A stretch of DNA of 64,000 nucleotides from Palsa-504 sp963834685. GTDB lineage: Bacteria > Actinomycetota > Actinomycetes > Streptosporangiales > Streptosporangiaceae. Where the stretch lies: NCBI GenBank assembly GCA_963834685.1, contig CAWICW010000012.1, positions 78,539 through 142,538 on the forward strand. The letters are read 5' to 3'. This document shows positions 43,751-51,364 of this stretch, piece after piece (positions within the stretch are counted from its first letter, which is position 1; each line of letters opens with the position of its first letter). The notes under the pieces are model-generated. The model searched no databases. It saw nothing but the letters and a program-made list of their open reading frames with translations, and was not told the DNA's origin. The translations under genes were made by a program, and so were the position numbers.

Positions 43751-44080
43751 ATGCCGATCGGATACCTCGTAACCGCGTCGCTCGTCGCCTGCGGTGTGCT
43801 CGGCGCTCTGGCGCCGCCGCGTCGGCCATTCATCTTGGGGGTGCTGAGCTTCGTCGCTGGCTTCGCGCTCAACGAGTTGCCGTTTATAGCCGCCGCCTGG
43901 CTTGTCGTCTCCACGTTGCTGGCCCTGGACCAGGCTGGCCTCGGCTCGCCGGTCGGAGTCGCCGCCGTCGCGGTGGCGATCCTGGCCATGGGCGGGCTGC
44001 TGCTTGTCGTCCGGCGTGCGCTGCTGACCGGCCCGGCGCTGGGCGGTGGAGGATTTCGCCGCCTGGGTACGATTGCGTGA
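43751..44080 (+). pseudogene. N-terminal membrane domain of an alpha/beta-hydrolase-type protein, truncated
   Basis: 109 aa from ATG 43751 (AAGGA upstream). It reads MPIGYLVTASLVACGVLGAL APPRRPFILGVLSFVAGFAL NELPFIAAAWLVVSTLLALD and a third helix VAILAMGGLLLVVRRALLTG PAL. This is the multi-helix N-terminal section of a group of actinobacterial membrane-bound esterases/lipases, whose alpha/beta-hydrolase domain should follow. Here the frame stops 12 codons later, so the catalytic half has been lost. Confidence 0.7.
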
Positions 44081-44215
44081 GCCACTGCGGCCGGGTAAGT
44101 AAGCGGGGGCTGAAACCACGTCCGTTGTGATTATCTGAGTGTTCTGCGGTCATCGCGCGGCGGATTCAGCTACGACTGCATCGCAGGCCGGCGGCTTGTG
44201 CTGGCCCCGGGGCCG

Positions 44216-44893
44216 TCAGGCGGCGCGGGCGAGCGCCTGGTCGAAGCGGCGGTAGTACCGCAGGTTGAGCCAGCACAGCAGCCGCAGCGGCGGGGCGGAC
44301 CTGAATAGTGCCGCCCGCTGGCCGGGAGAGGCATGCGCGATGATCCAGGGGATCAGGAACCGGGCCTGGGCTCGCGGGGTCGCCTGGCGGGCCCTGGCTT
44401 CTAGCTGCTTGTACTCCGCGGCCGGTATCTCTGATTCGAACAACGGCAGCGCGTGCTGTTCCTCCAGGGCGAGGTGCGCGGACAGCAGCGCGGTCATCGC
44501 GGACAAGGCGCTGGCTGCCCCGGCTCGGTCGGCGGCGAAGTCGCCCGCCGGGTCGGCCAGCGTGGCCAGCCGCTCGGAGACGGCGGCCAGGGCGGCGTCC
44601 AGGGCGTCGTGCTGGGCGGTCAGCTCGCCCAGGTGCATCGCGTCGGCTCCGGCCCTGGCCACCAGGGCGGGAAAGAACAGCTCGTCCTCGTGGTGGTGAT
44701 GCAGCGCGAGCTGTTCGCGGTACTGGCCGTAGAAGGCTCCGATGCCCGCGACCCGGCCCGGCCGGTCGGCGGGGCTGATGGCCGCGACGGCCGTGGCCAG
44801 CCGCGCCGCATCGGTCCGGAGCGCCTGGTGGATCAGGGTGACCAAGGTCAGGTCCGGTCGGCTGTGCTGGCTGGTTGCCGTGGTAGCGGCCAT
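44216..44893 (-). CDS. Hemerythrin-like HHE-domain protein
   Basis: 225 aa. Four-helix metal-binding fold with ligands in LVTLIHQALRTDAARL (first His), EQLALHHHHEDELFFPALVA (His-x-x-x-Glu type), LTAQHDALDAALAAVSERLA and LSAHLALEEQHALPLFESEI (His...Glu/His). The C-terminal third (about 165-225, with PWIIAHASPGQRAALFRSAP) is common to actinobacterial hemerythrin-domain proteins. Likely binds a non-heme di-iron centre for O2, NO or redox sensing. ATG 44891-44893 has AAGGAG upstream. Divergent from the TetR gene across a 69-bp gap with inverted repeats, so probably repressed by it. Confidence 0.92.
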   Translation of the reverse strand: MAATTATSQHSRPDLTLVTLIHQALRTDAARLATAVAAISPADRPGRVAGIGAFYGQYREQLALHHHHEDELFFPALVARAGADAMHLGELTAQHDALDAALAAVSERLATLADPAGDFAADRAGAASALSAMTALLSAHLALEEQHALPLFESEIPAAEYKQLEARARQATPRAQARFLIPWIIAHASPGQRAALFRSAPPLRLLCWLNLRYYRRFDQALARAA

Positions 44894-44924
44894 GACCCGC
44901 TCCTTGCTAGACTGAATATCTCAT

Positions 44925-44961
44925 GAGTAGAACGATACTCTACTGAAGATAGTATCATTCT
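44925..44961. promoter_or_regulatory. Nested inverted repeats between the hemerythrin and TetR genes (operator)
   Basis: GAGTA-N6-TACTC at 44925-44940, and AGAACGATACT (44929-44939) facing AGTATCATTCT (44951-44961) with one mismatch. This AT-rich 37-bp block fills most of the 69-bp divergent gap. TAGTAT (44950-44955) could be a -10 for the TetR gene with +1 at or beside its GTG. Binding by the adjacent TetR protein is the obvious inference. Confidence 0.75.
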
Positions 44962-44962
44962 A

Positions 44963-45727
44963 GTGACCGAGGATGTCAAGGGCATGACCGCCAGACGCCC
45001 CAACCGGCGCGAGGTCGCCGCCGCCGAGACCCGCCGCGAGATCCTGCGCGCCGCCCGGCGGCTGTTCACCGAGCACGGCTTCGCCGGCACGTCGGTGCAG
45101 CAGATCGCCGACGAAGCCGGCGTGGCGGTGCAGACCATCTACTCCAGCGTCGGTTCCAAGTCCGCGCTGGTCCTGGCCCTCGGCGACCTCATCGAGGAGG
45201 AGGCCGACGCCCCCAGGCTCAACGCCGAGATATCGCAGCAGACCGACCCGCGCCAGCTGATCGCTACCGGGGTACACCTCACCCGCCAGCTCAACGAACG
45301 CTGCGGCGACATCCTTGAGATCCTGTTCACCGCCGCATCCGCCGAACCGGACGCGGCCGCCGTAGCGACCGAGGGGATGCGCCGGCACGACCAGGGCGCC
45401 AGCCAGGCCACCCGGCGGCTCGCAGCGCTCGGCGCCCTGGCACCCGGCATGACGCCCGAGCGGGCCGCCGCGGTGTTCTCGATGATGACCTCGGCGGCCA
45501 GCTGGCGGCAGCTCACCCAACGCTCCGGATGGAGCTTCGGCGAAGCCGAAACCTGGCTTACCGCAACCCTCACCCAGCTCCTGCTCGACAGCAGCCGCTC
45601 GCCGGCATCCCACTCACCGGACAACCGTCGCGGCAGCCAGGTGCACGGAGAGCAAAACGTAAACGCGATAACGGACGCCGATCTGGCAATCCCGCCCGGC
45701 TCAACCAGCGATGGCGCACCTGCATAA
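44963..45727 (+). CDS. TetR/AcrR-family repressor, likely regulator of the hemerythrin gene
   Basis: 254 aa. HTH at about 25-65: TRREILRAARRLFTEHGFAG, TSVQQIADEAGVAVQTIYSS VGSK. Ligand domain includes LFTAASAEPDAAAVATEGMR and AVFSMMTSAASWRQLTQRSG WSFGEAETWL, as in TetR proteins with C-terminal TetR_C-type helices. GTG 44963 has no Shine-Dalgarno and lies at the predicted +1 (leaderless); ATG 44984 is an alternative. The last ~35 residues (from SRSPASHSPDNRRG) look disordered. Divergent from the hemerythrin gene. Confidence 0.9.
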   Translation: MTEDVKGMTARRPNRREVAAAETRREILRAARRLFTEHGFAGTSVQQIADEAGVAVQTIYSSVGSKSALVLALGDLIEEEADAPRLNAEISQQTDPRQLIATGVHLTRQLNERCGDILEILFTAASAEPDAAAVATEGMRRHDQGASQATRRLAALGALAPGMTPERAAAVFSMMTSAASWRQLTQRSGWSFGEAETWLTATLTQLLLDSSRSPASHSPDNRRGSQVHGEQNVNAITDADLAIPPGSTSDGAPA

Positions 45728-45737
45728 TCATGCGTCA

Positions 45738-46301
45738 CTAACTTGCGCGAGAACTTACTCTCATAACCCGAACCGGTTTACTCTCATGACCCGATGAGGG
45801 CTCGGGCATATCCACAGTGGCAGGTCTCGCGTCGCCCTCTTGTGAGATCTGGCGATGGGCCGGAGGCGTGCGAGGACTTTGGTCACGAAGGCGTAGGAGA
45901 GTTCGTGGCGGCTGGAGGGACGCGAATACCGCGACGGCCTCGAATAGGTACAGCGATGACCAGCCGGTGCTCCAGCTGGTCGGCCAGATGCCGGTGTACA
46001 GGGCCAAGGCCCCCGACAGGAGGACCAGGCCGCCGCAGGTGAAATACAGGATCTTGCGCCAGCTGGGGACCTGCGGCTGCGTCGAGTAGCCGGCTGGCTC
46101 AGCCGGATCGAGATTGGCCGCGCCTGCGGTGTCGCCCCGTTCGAGAACCAAGCAGAATACCCCGAGGGTGAAGATCAGCGCGCCCGCAGCGGCGTGGTGC
46201 AGGTAGTTGACCCATTGCGGCTCGGTCGCAGGCGGTGCCGGCGCAGTCGGAGCGAATGCCACGAGCAATGCGAACAGGCCGGCGCACCAGGAAAGCACCA
46301 T
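45738..46301 (-). pseudogene. Membrane-protein remnant, N-terminus and C-terminus altered
   Basis: From about 46301 the minus strand encodes a plausible three-helix segment: MVLSWCAGLFALLVAFAPTA, WVNYLHHAAAGALIFTLGVF CLVLERGD and KILYFTCGGLVLLSGALALY TGIWPTSW, resembling the latter half of small actinobacterial multi-helix membrane proteins. Upstream residues in the frame (to 46478) and the tail after LYLFEAVAVFA are unlike membrane protein sequence, so the gene looks eroded at both ends. No RBS. Confidence 0.5.
45755..45794. repeat. 17-bp direct repeat
   Basis: TTACTCTCATAACCCGA (45755-45771) and TTACTCTCATGACCCGA (45778-45794), one mismatch, period 23 bp, i.e. about two helix turns. It lies 28 bp after the TetR stop. 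Spacing suits a DNA-binding protein; alternatively it is a duplication scar. Confidence 0.75.
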
Positions 46302-46718
46302 ATCGGAGGTTTGGGTAGATCCTAGCCCGAAAGTTGTTAAGTCGGTCGACGTCGACGATGTCGCAATGGATGCGGAGATGATGAGCGAGTTCCACCCCGC
46401 GGATTCGGCGAGGCTTACGGGTGACCGCTCAGCCATTGCCGCATTTGCTCGCCTCACCGTAGAGACGTGGCAGAGCATTGCGATGCACGGTCACTCAAAG
46501 CTTCGCGAGCTGAGAGCTGGAACGCTCGAGAGAATGCTCGGGGTATACCGCGGGCCGACCTGGACCTACGATTCATGGCAGGTGAGTCGCCTGACTATCC
46601 CAAGGCGCTGTCCCCGCACAGCGATGCCGGGTAGTTGCCGTCACGCAACCGCGAGCGGGGGTCATGGCTGCTGCCGGATACCGGGATAGCACTCCCCTGG
46701 CTCCGCATCGCCCGGCCG
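46302..46718. other. Intergenic region, no gene recognised
   Basis: About 415 bp left of the terpenoid-cyclase-fold gene, somewhat less GC-rich. Contains the eroded 5' side of the membrane-protein remnant. Confidence 0.35.
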
Positions 46719-47657
46719 TCAGGCGATCCGGTCCCACCAGTTGAGCACCCTGAGCGCGCGGAGGGTGTTCCAGCGGCTCGGCGTGCCCGCACCGCCTTCA
46801 AGATCGAAGTGGACGCGACCCGGATGGATGCGGCCCAGCGGCCACCGGCCGTCGGGCTGCCGCTTGGACTGGACGACCGCTACCGCTTCCGTCATCCGGG
46901 GGTCCGGGTCCGCACCCGACCACCGGAAGTAGTCCAGCGCACGCAGCACGTCGTAGTGCCAGTAGTACGGAAACGCGAACTCCAGATACGCCGGCTGGAT
47001 GACGGCCCCCGTGCTCTGGCGGCGGAACAGGCCGCGCTCGAGCAGGTACTCCTCACCGCCCCGGCGGGCCGTGCGCACCTCCGCGGACCCGCCGGTCGCG
47101 CGCTCGAACTCGAGCAGGCCGTCGAGCACGTTGATCGTCGTGTCCGCGGAGGACCGTACTGATCCGTTCTCGGCCTCGCAGTTCCAGCCGCCGTCAGCGA
47201 GCCGCTCGGCGAGGATCCGCTCGACGATCGCTCCGACGTCCACCCCGAAGTACGCCCCGGTCTCGATCGTCCTGCCGTTGATGCAGGGCTCGACCTCCCC
47301 CTCGAAGTACCGCTGCCCGGCGTGTTCCCAGCGCGCGTTCTCCGCAACCAGCCCGATCGCCCGGCGGGCGGATTCCGACGCTGGGTCCAGCCCGAGGAGC
47401 TGCAGAGTCTGCAGCGTATGCATCGTGGCCGTCCAGGGCTGCCCTGGTTCACCGCCGGTGTAGGACGCCGGGAAGCAGGCGCCGCCGTCCCAGAGCCCGT
47501 CGGGACCCTCGAGCGCGAGGAGGCGCGCGCCCCAGCCGTCGTGCTCCACCCGGGCTCGTTCGGCTGCCACGTCGTCGGCCGGCGCGTTCGTGAGATCCCG
47601 CAGCACCTGCCAGCGGATGGCGGGGTCGCCTTCGAGCAGCCAGTCGATCAGGCTCAC
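46719..47657 (-). CDS. Squalene-cyclase/prenyltransferase-fold (alpha/alpha toroid) protein
   Basis: 312 aa of repeated helix pairs. DWLLEGDPAIRWQVLRDLTN at the N-terminus, then WGARLLALEGPDGLWDGGAC, WTATMHTLQTLQLLGLDPAS, ERLADGGWNCEAENGSVRSS and VVQSKRQPDGRWPLGRIH: each carries a Q/D-G-x-W turn like the QW motifs of terpenoid cyclases. It lacks the DxDD motif of squalene-hopene cyclase, so it is not expected to be a protonating cyclase. Members of this group are annotated only as prenyltransferase-like; substrate unknown. Start GTG 47655-47657 without a strong RBS. Confidence 0.85.
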   Translation of the reverse strand: MSLIDWLLEGDPAIRWQVLRDLTNAPADDVAAERARVEHDGWGARLLALEGPDGLWDGGACFPASYTGGEPGQPWTATMHTLQTLQLLGLDPASESARRAIGLVAENARWEHAGQRYFEGEVEPCINGRTIETGAYFGVDVGAIVERILAERLADGGWNCEAENGSVRSSADTTINVLDGLLEFERATGGSAEVRTARRGGEEYLLERGLFRRQSTGAVIQPAYLEFAFPYYWHYDVLRALDYFRWSGADPDPRMTEAVAVVQSKRQPDGRWPLGRIHPGRVHFDLEGGAGTPSRWNTLRALRVLNWWDRIA

Positions 47658-47947
47658 GACCGCAGGCTACCCGGTCGCCGACGGCCGATCCGGCCTACGG
47701 ATGCGATGCGCAAACCGGGTTGCGAGTCGTGACCGGCCGCGTGGGCGCTGGCCGGGCCGACGGGAGGCTGTCGGGAGCCTGCCTGGGCGCCCGCGCCTGG
47801 CTGGTTTGTGGCTGCGATGGTGCGGTGGATCACCGTGGTTGTGGTTCTCCTCAACGCTGGACATTCCCTCTTCCGCGATGGCGCGGCGCGGAGTACGCAG
47901 GGAGGTAGGCGCGGGTGGGAGGCAGTGAGGGAGCTGTGGGTAATCCG
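47658..47947. other. Intergenic region between divergent genes
   Basis: About 290 bp that should hold promoters for the toroid-fold protein and SDR genes. No clear consensus hexamers stood out. Confidence 0.35.
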
Positions 47948-48720
47948 ATGGATCTGTTCAGCCTGGACGGCAAGGTCGCGCTGGTCACTGGGCCGGCAGC
48001 GGCCTGGGCAGGCAGTTCAGCGAGGTGATGGCGGAGGCGGGCGCGGACGTCGGCTGCGCGGACATCGATGAGAAGTCGGCCAAGGCCGCGGCCGCGGCAG
48101 TCGAGGGCATGGGCCGCCGCAGCGTGGCGATCGGCTGTGATGTCACCGTCGAGGCCGAGGTCGAGGCGATGGTGACTCGCACCGTAGAAGTTCTGGGCAG
48201 GCTGGACATCTTGTTCAACAATGCCGGGATCGCCGACCCGCAGGCTCTGCTGCTGCACCAGTACCCGACCGCTGACTGGCGTGCCGTGTTGGCCGTGGAC
48301 CTGGATGGCGTGTTCTTCTGTGCACGGGAAGCGCTGAAGATCATGATCCGGCAGCAGTCCGGCAAGATCATCAATATCGCGTCGATGTGGGGCCTGGCCG
48401 GTTCGTCCAGCCTGTTCCCGGCGCTGGCGTATAACGCCGCCAAGGGAGCCGTGGTCAACTTGACCCGCGAGCTCGGGCTCCAGTACGCCAAGCAGGGAAT
48501 CCAGGTCAACGCGCTGTGCCCTGGCTTCTACCAGACCAACCTGAGCCGTGGCGCGATCGACGACCCGCAGGTCCGGGCCACCATCACTGCCTTCATCCCG
48601 ATGGGCCGGATCGCGGAGGCCGCTGAGATCAAAGGGCCGGCACTTTTCCTCGCCTCAGCCGCGTCCGACTACATGACAGGCCAGACCCTGGTAGCCGATG
48701 GAGGCTGCCTGGCCAAGTAA
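47948..48720 (+). CDS. Short-chain dehydrogenase/reductase with one frame break in the cofactor motif
   Basis: ATG 47948 starts MDLFSLDGKVALVTG, a normal SDR opening; then the frame must move by one base (47986-47992, GGGCCGGC lacking one G) to continue GSGLGRQFSEVMAEAGADVG. From there the protein is intact to 48720: LDILFNNAGIADPQ (NNAG), IINIASMWGLAGSSSLFPAL (catalytic Ser), YNAAKGAVVNLTRELGLQYA (YxxxK), CPGFYQTNLSRGAIDDPQ. Corrected length about 257 aa, standard for gluconate-5-dehydrogenase or 3-oxoacyl-ACP-reductase-like SDRs. Without correction the ORF starts at ATG 48025 and lacks the nucleotide-binding motif. A sequence error is as likely as a mutation. Confidence 0.85.
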
Positions 48721-48942
48721 TCAGCCATCTCATCCCAGGGGACAGCCGCGTTTCCGCGGAGACGCCCGCAGGGTTTCACAAGTCGCTTCCGCGAAAAGTC
48801 GGGTAAACGGGCGCGTTGCCGCGCCCCGAGTGCAGGCTGGGCGCCGCTGCAACTGGGCACGAAGCGGAAGCATTTCAGCGATCTCCGCGATTGCGGCAGG
48901 CGCGGAAACCTCTTACGTGTTCGTGGGAAACCTGCACCTGGT
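48721..48942. other. Intergenic region between convergent genes
   Basis: About 220 bp. A short inverted pairing (TCTCCGCGATT / CGCGGAAACC region) is seen but no convincing terminator. Confidence 0.3.
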
Positions 48943-49803
48943 TTAGGGTTCGGGACTGGCCGGGCCCTGGCCGGGGCGGGGAGCCGGGTCACTCGCGGTG
49001 CGGACGACCGCGATCACGCCGAGCAGCGCGGTGAGCGGGACGACCAAGGCGATGAAGTCGGCGGCGGTGAGGTTGCCCAGGGCGTCGAGGGCGCCGGCGA
49101 AGCCTATGACCAGGATGGCGACGACGACCAGGCCCCATCCGTGCAGGAACAGGCGTAGCGGGAACGGCGACGCGGCCGGGGTCACGTCGGGCACGGCGGT
49201 GACGGACTTTGTCTCGCGGCGCTCGGCGAGGCCTTCGCGCACCCGGACGTGGAGCATCAGGCTGCCGGGCCGGTCGGCGATGAGGAGCAGTTCGTCGGAA
49301 TGCGCTGGGTCGGGAGCCTGGGACACCGAGCCGCCGCCCGCAGCCCAGGTCACCGCCGTCCCGACGGCGGTCGGCCGGACGCGGTAGCGGACCTGCTCGC
49401 CAACCACCACGGTCTCCGGGCCCTCAATGACCAGCTTCGCGGGCCTGGCGGCCGCGGGTCCCCGGCCTCCGCCGTGGCCGCCGTTGCCGGCGTGGCCGCC
49501 CGGGGCCGCTTGAGCCTTCTGGTCGGCCTGGGCCTCCCGGGCCCCGACTGTTTCCAGGGTCTCCTGGGCTCCGGCGAGGGCCGCCTCGGGACCGGCGTGC
49601 CCGTTCAGCGGCTGCTCCGGCGCGGCCGGCTCCCTGGTCAGGATGAACTGGCGGCGGACCAGCAGCTCGGCGAGCCGGATCTGGCGAGCGTGCACGCTCC
49701 AGGCCATGGCCACCACCGCCCCGGCGAGTCCCGCGGCCCCGAGCCCGAGCAAGGCGGCGATGGCGGGTTGGCTGGCACCTGCGGTAGCGGCGGCGGCGAG
49801 CAT
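48943..49803 (-). CDS. Membrane protein with an external/central Ig-like region, unknown function
   Basis: 286 aa. An N-terminal helix (IAALLGLGAAGLAGAVVAMA WS, about 14-35) leads to RQIRLAELLVRRQFIL, a low-complexity Ala/Gly/Gln stretch (about 60-115), then a beta-rich section (KLVIEGPETVVVGEQVRYRV, AVTWAAGGGSVSQ, GSLMLHVRVREGLAERRETK) resembling Ig-like or PKD-like folds. Two helices close the protein (LFLHGWGLVVVAILVIGFAG and LVVPLTALLGVIAVVRTA). No known family. ATG 49801-49803 with GGGAG upstream. Confidence 0.7.
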   Translation of the reverse strand: MLAAAATAGASQPAIAALLGLGAAGLAGAVVAMAWSVHARQIRLAELLVRRQFILTREPAAPEQPLNGHAGPEAALAGAQETLETVGAREAQADQKAQAAPGGHAGNGGHGGGRGPAAARPAKLVIEGPETVVVGEQVRYRVRPTAVGTAVTWAAGGGSVSQAPDPAHSDELLLIADRPGSLMLHVRVREGLAERRETKSVTAVPDVTPAASPFPLRLFLHGWGLVVVAILVIGFAGALDALGNLTAADFIALVVPLTALLGVIAVVRTASDPAPRPGQGPASPEP

Positions 49804-50076
49804 GTCGTCTCCCTGATCGGACCGGTCGCGGCCTGGCGAGGCTCCCGGTCTCAGCGGTGCTAAGGGTCCGGCCGGTGGCGGCCGGGAGGCTCGTCAGCCT
49901 GAATAGCTCGTGCCACTATTAAAACATATAATCGAAGAAACTGGAAACCTTGCTTAGGGTATCGAAACGAGCTTGCATGATAGAGGATGAGCCGGCTCGG
50001 TCGCGCCCGGTCGCCCGGGCGCGGCCCCCGCGAGCCGGCTACCGGCCCGCCTGGGCGGGCTAGGTACCTCCGGTGC
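49804..50076. other. AT-rich intergenic region
   Basis: 49910-49985 is unusually AT-rich for this genome (ATTAAAACATATAATCGAAG, then CTTGCTTAGGGTATCGAAAC). It precedes the membrane-protein gene on the minus strand and probably contains its promoter. TATAAT lies at 49927-49932 on the plus strand. Confidence 0.45.
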
Positions 50077-50334
50077 TCACGCCCGAGCGGCAGCGACCGC
50101 GGCCCAATGCTGTTCCAGGTGCGGCACGAGGTCCATCGGGCGCTCCTCCGGAAAGAACAGCCGGGCGCCGTCGACCGTGACCACGCGGGTAGTGCCGGGA
50201 ATGGTGTCCCGCAGCCAGTAAGCCCAGGAAACGTCAAAGAACGCGTCGCCGGTACCCCACACCACGAGGGTGGGCACGGTGAGCTCCCTCAGCTGCGGCA
50301 TGACCGCCTGCACGTCGCCGACGTCGAGGGAGAC
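50077..50334 (-). pseudogene. C-terminal fragment of an alpha/beta hydrolase
   Basis: About 80 residues remain: MPQLRELTVPTLVVWGTGDA FFDVSWAYWLRDTIPG, TTRVVTVDGARLFFPEERPM DLVPHLEQHW. The strand VPTLVVWGTGD carries the acid residue position of haloalkane-dehalogenase-like hydrolases; the nucleophile part is gone. The sequence breaks at about 50335, where the TetR fragment starts on the other strand. Confidence 0.8.
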
Positions 50335-50335
50335 C

Positions 50336-50681
50336 AGCGGGCCCGGTGGAGGCGCTGCGCGCCGGGTTCGCGGCGTGGATCCGGCTCGCGGGCGATCCGG
50401 TGGTGCGGCGGGTCCTGCTGATCGACGGGCCCTCGGTGATCGGCTGGGAGCGCTGGCGGGCCATGGAGGAACAGCACGCGCTCGGCCTGGTCCGAGCCGT
50501 GCTGCAGATCATCGCGGACCAGGGGAAACTGCGGCCGGAGTCGGTCGGCACGCTCGCCCACGTGCTGCTTGCGTCGGTCAACGAGGTCGCGCTGCTCGTC
50601 GCCCGGTCGGACGACCAGGAGGCCGCGATGCAGGCCGGCGCCGATGCCATCGACGAGCTGCTGCGACGGCTGTTTAGCTGA
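50336..50681 (+). pseudogene. C-terminal ligand domain of a TetR-family regulator, HTH lost
   Basis: Encodes VEALRAGFAAWIRLAGDPVV RRVLLIDGPSVIGWERWRAM EEQHALGLVRAVLQIIADQG and a last helix QAGADAIDELLRRLFS, the typical second half of a TetR protein. The DNA-binding half is missing, replaced at about 50335 by the hydrolase remnant. Both fragments lost their 5' ends, i.e. they are joined head to head. Confidence 0.8.
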
Positions 50682-50809
50682 CGGCGTGCTGGCGTTAACT
50701 CTCTACTTTCGTGGTTATCGCCTGACCGGGACTGAGCCAGGCCTGGTGCTCCTCGGAGCGCTCCGCCGGCCGGTCGTCATCACCCATCGTCACATTCCTC
50801 CGCCAGCAT

Positions 50810-50829
50810 CGGTCTACCTGAATAGACCG
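50810..50829. promoter_or_regulatory. Inverted repeat CGGTCTA-N6-TAGACCG, probable operator
   Basis: Perfect 7-bp arms with a 6-bp spacer, 41 bp before ATG 50870 of the ABC-transporter remnant. Likely the former binding site of a regulator such as the nearby truncated TetR protein. Confidence 0.6.
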
Positions 50830-50869
50830 GCGAAAGCGTGACCGAACCAAGCACTTGGAGGGCAAGATC

Positions 50870-51300
50870 ATGCAGACGGCAACCACGGACCTTCGCCGAG
50901 GCGCTCGGCGTGAGCGTCGGCGACCGGCTCACCCTGATCATGCTGGTCACGCTGGCGGCCCTGAACGCGATCTGCACGGCCTGGGCCACGGTGCTGGATG
51001 CCAGGCGCCCGGCCGCGCTGATGCGCGCGCTCGGCGCAAGCTCTCAGCAGATCAGCTCCGGCCTGCTGGCAGCGCAGGTACTGTCCGTTCTCCCCGGCGC
51101 CATCTTGGGCATCCCGCTGGGCATCCTCCTGTTCAAGGCGGTGGCCGGGCACACGACCGCCCCGCCCTCGGCGGTACTGGTCGCCGTCGCGGTGCTCGGA
51201 ACCCTCCTCGTCGTAGCCGGGCTCACCACCGTGCCGGCCCGGATCGGCGCCCGCATCCCGGCACCGCAGATCCTCCAGTCCGAAACGGCGTCATCCCTCT
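50870..51300 (+). pseudogene. ABC-transporter operon remnant: start of first gene fused to the FtsX-type permease C-terminus
   Basis: GGAGGG plus ATG 50870 begins MQTATTDL, a genuine-looking gene start. Within about 10 codons the sequence becomes, in another frame, EALGVSVGDRLTLIMLVTLA ALNAICTAWATVLDARRPAA LMRALGASSQQISSGLLAAQ, the last ~130 residues of an FtsX/MacB-like permease with three helices, ending PARIGARIPAPQILQSE. Everything between (ATPase gene and most of the permease) is deleted. The permease frame reads on to 51518 only because no stop remains. Confidence 0.75.
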
Positions 51301-51364
51301 GGCCAATGACTTTTAGGGTAGGCGGCTGGCCCGCGGTCCGGCCTCGGTCAGGCCTTTGGATATC

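Noticed and set aside
49927..49932. TATAAT as a plus-strand promoter
   Set aside because: No plus-strand gene with a start follows closely and no -35 at the right distance; mentioned only as part of an AT-rich region.
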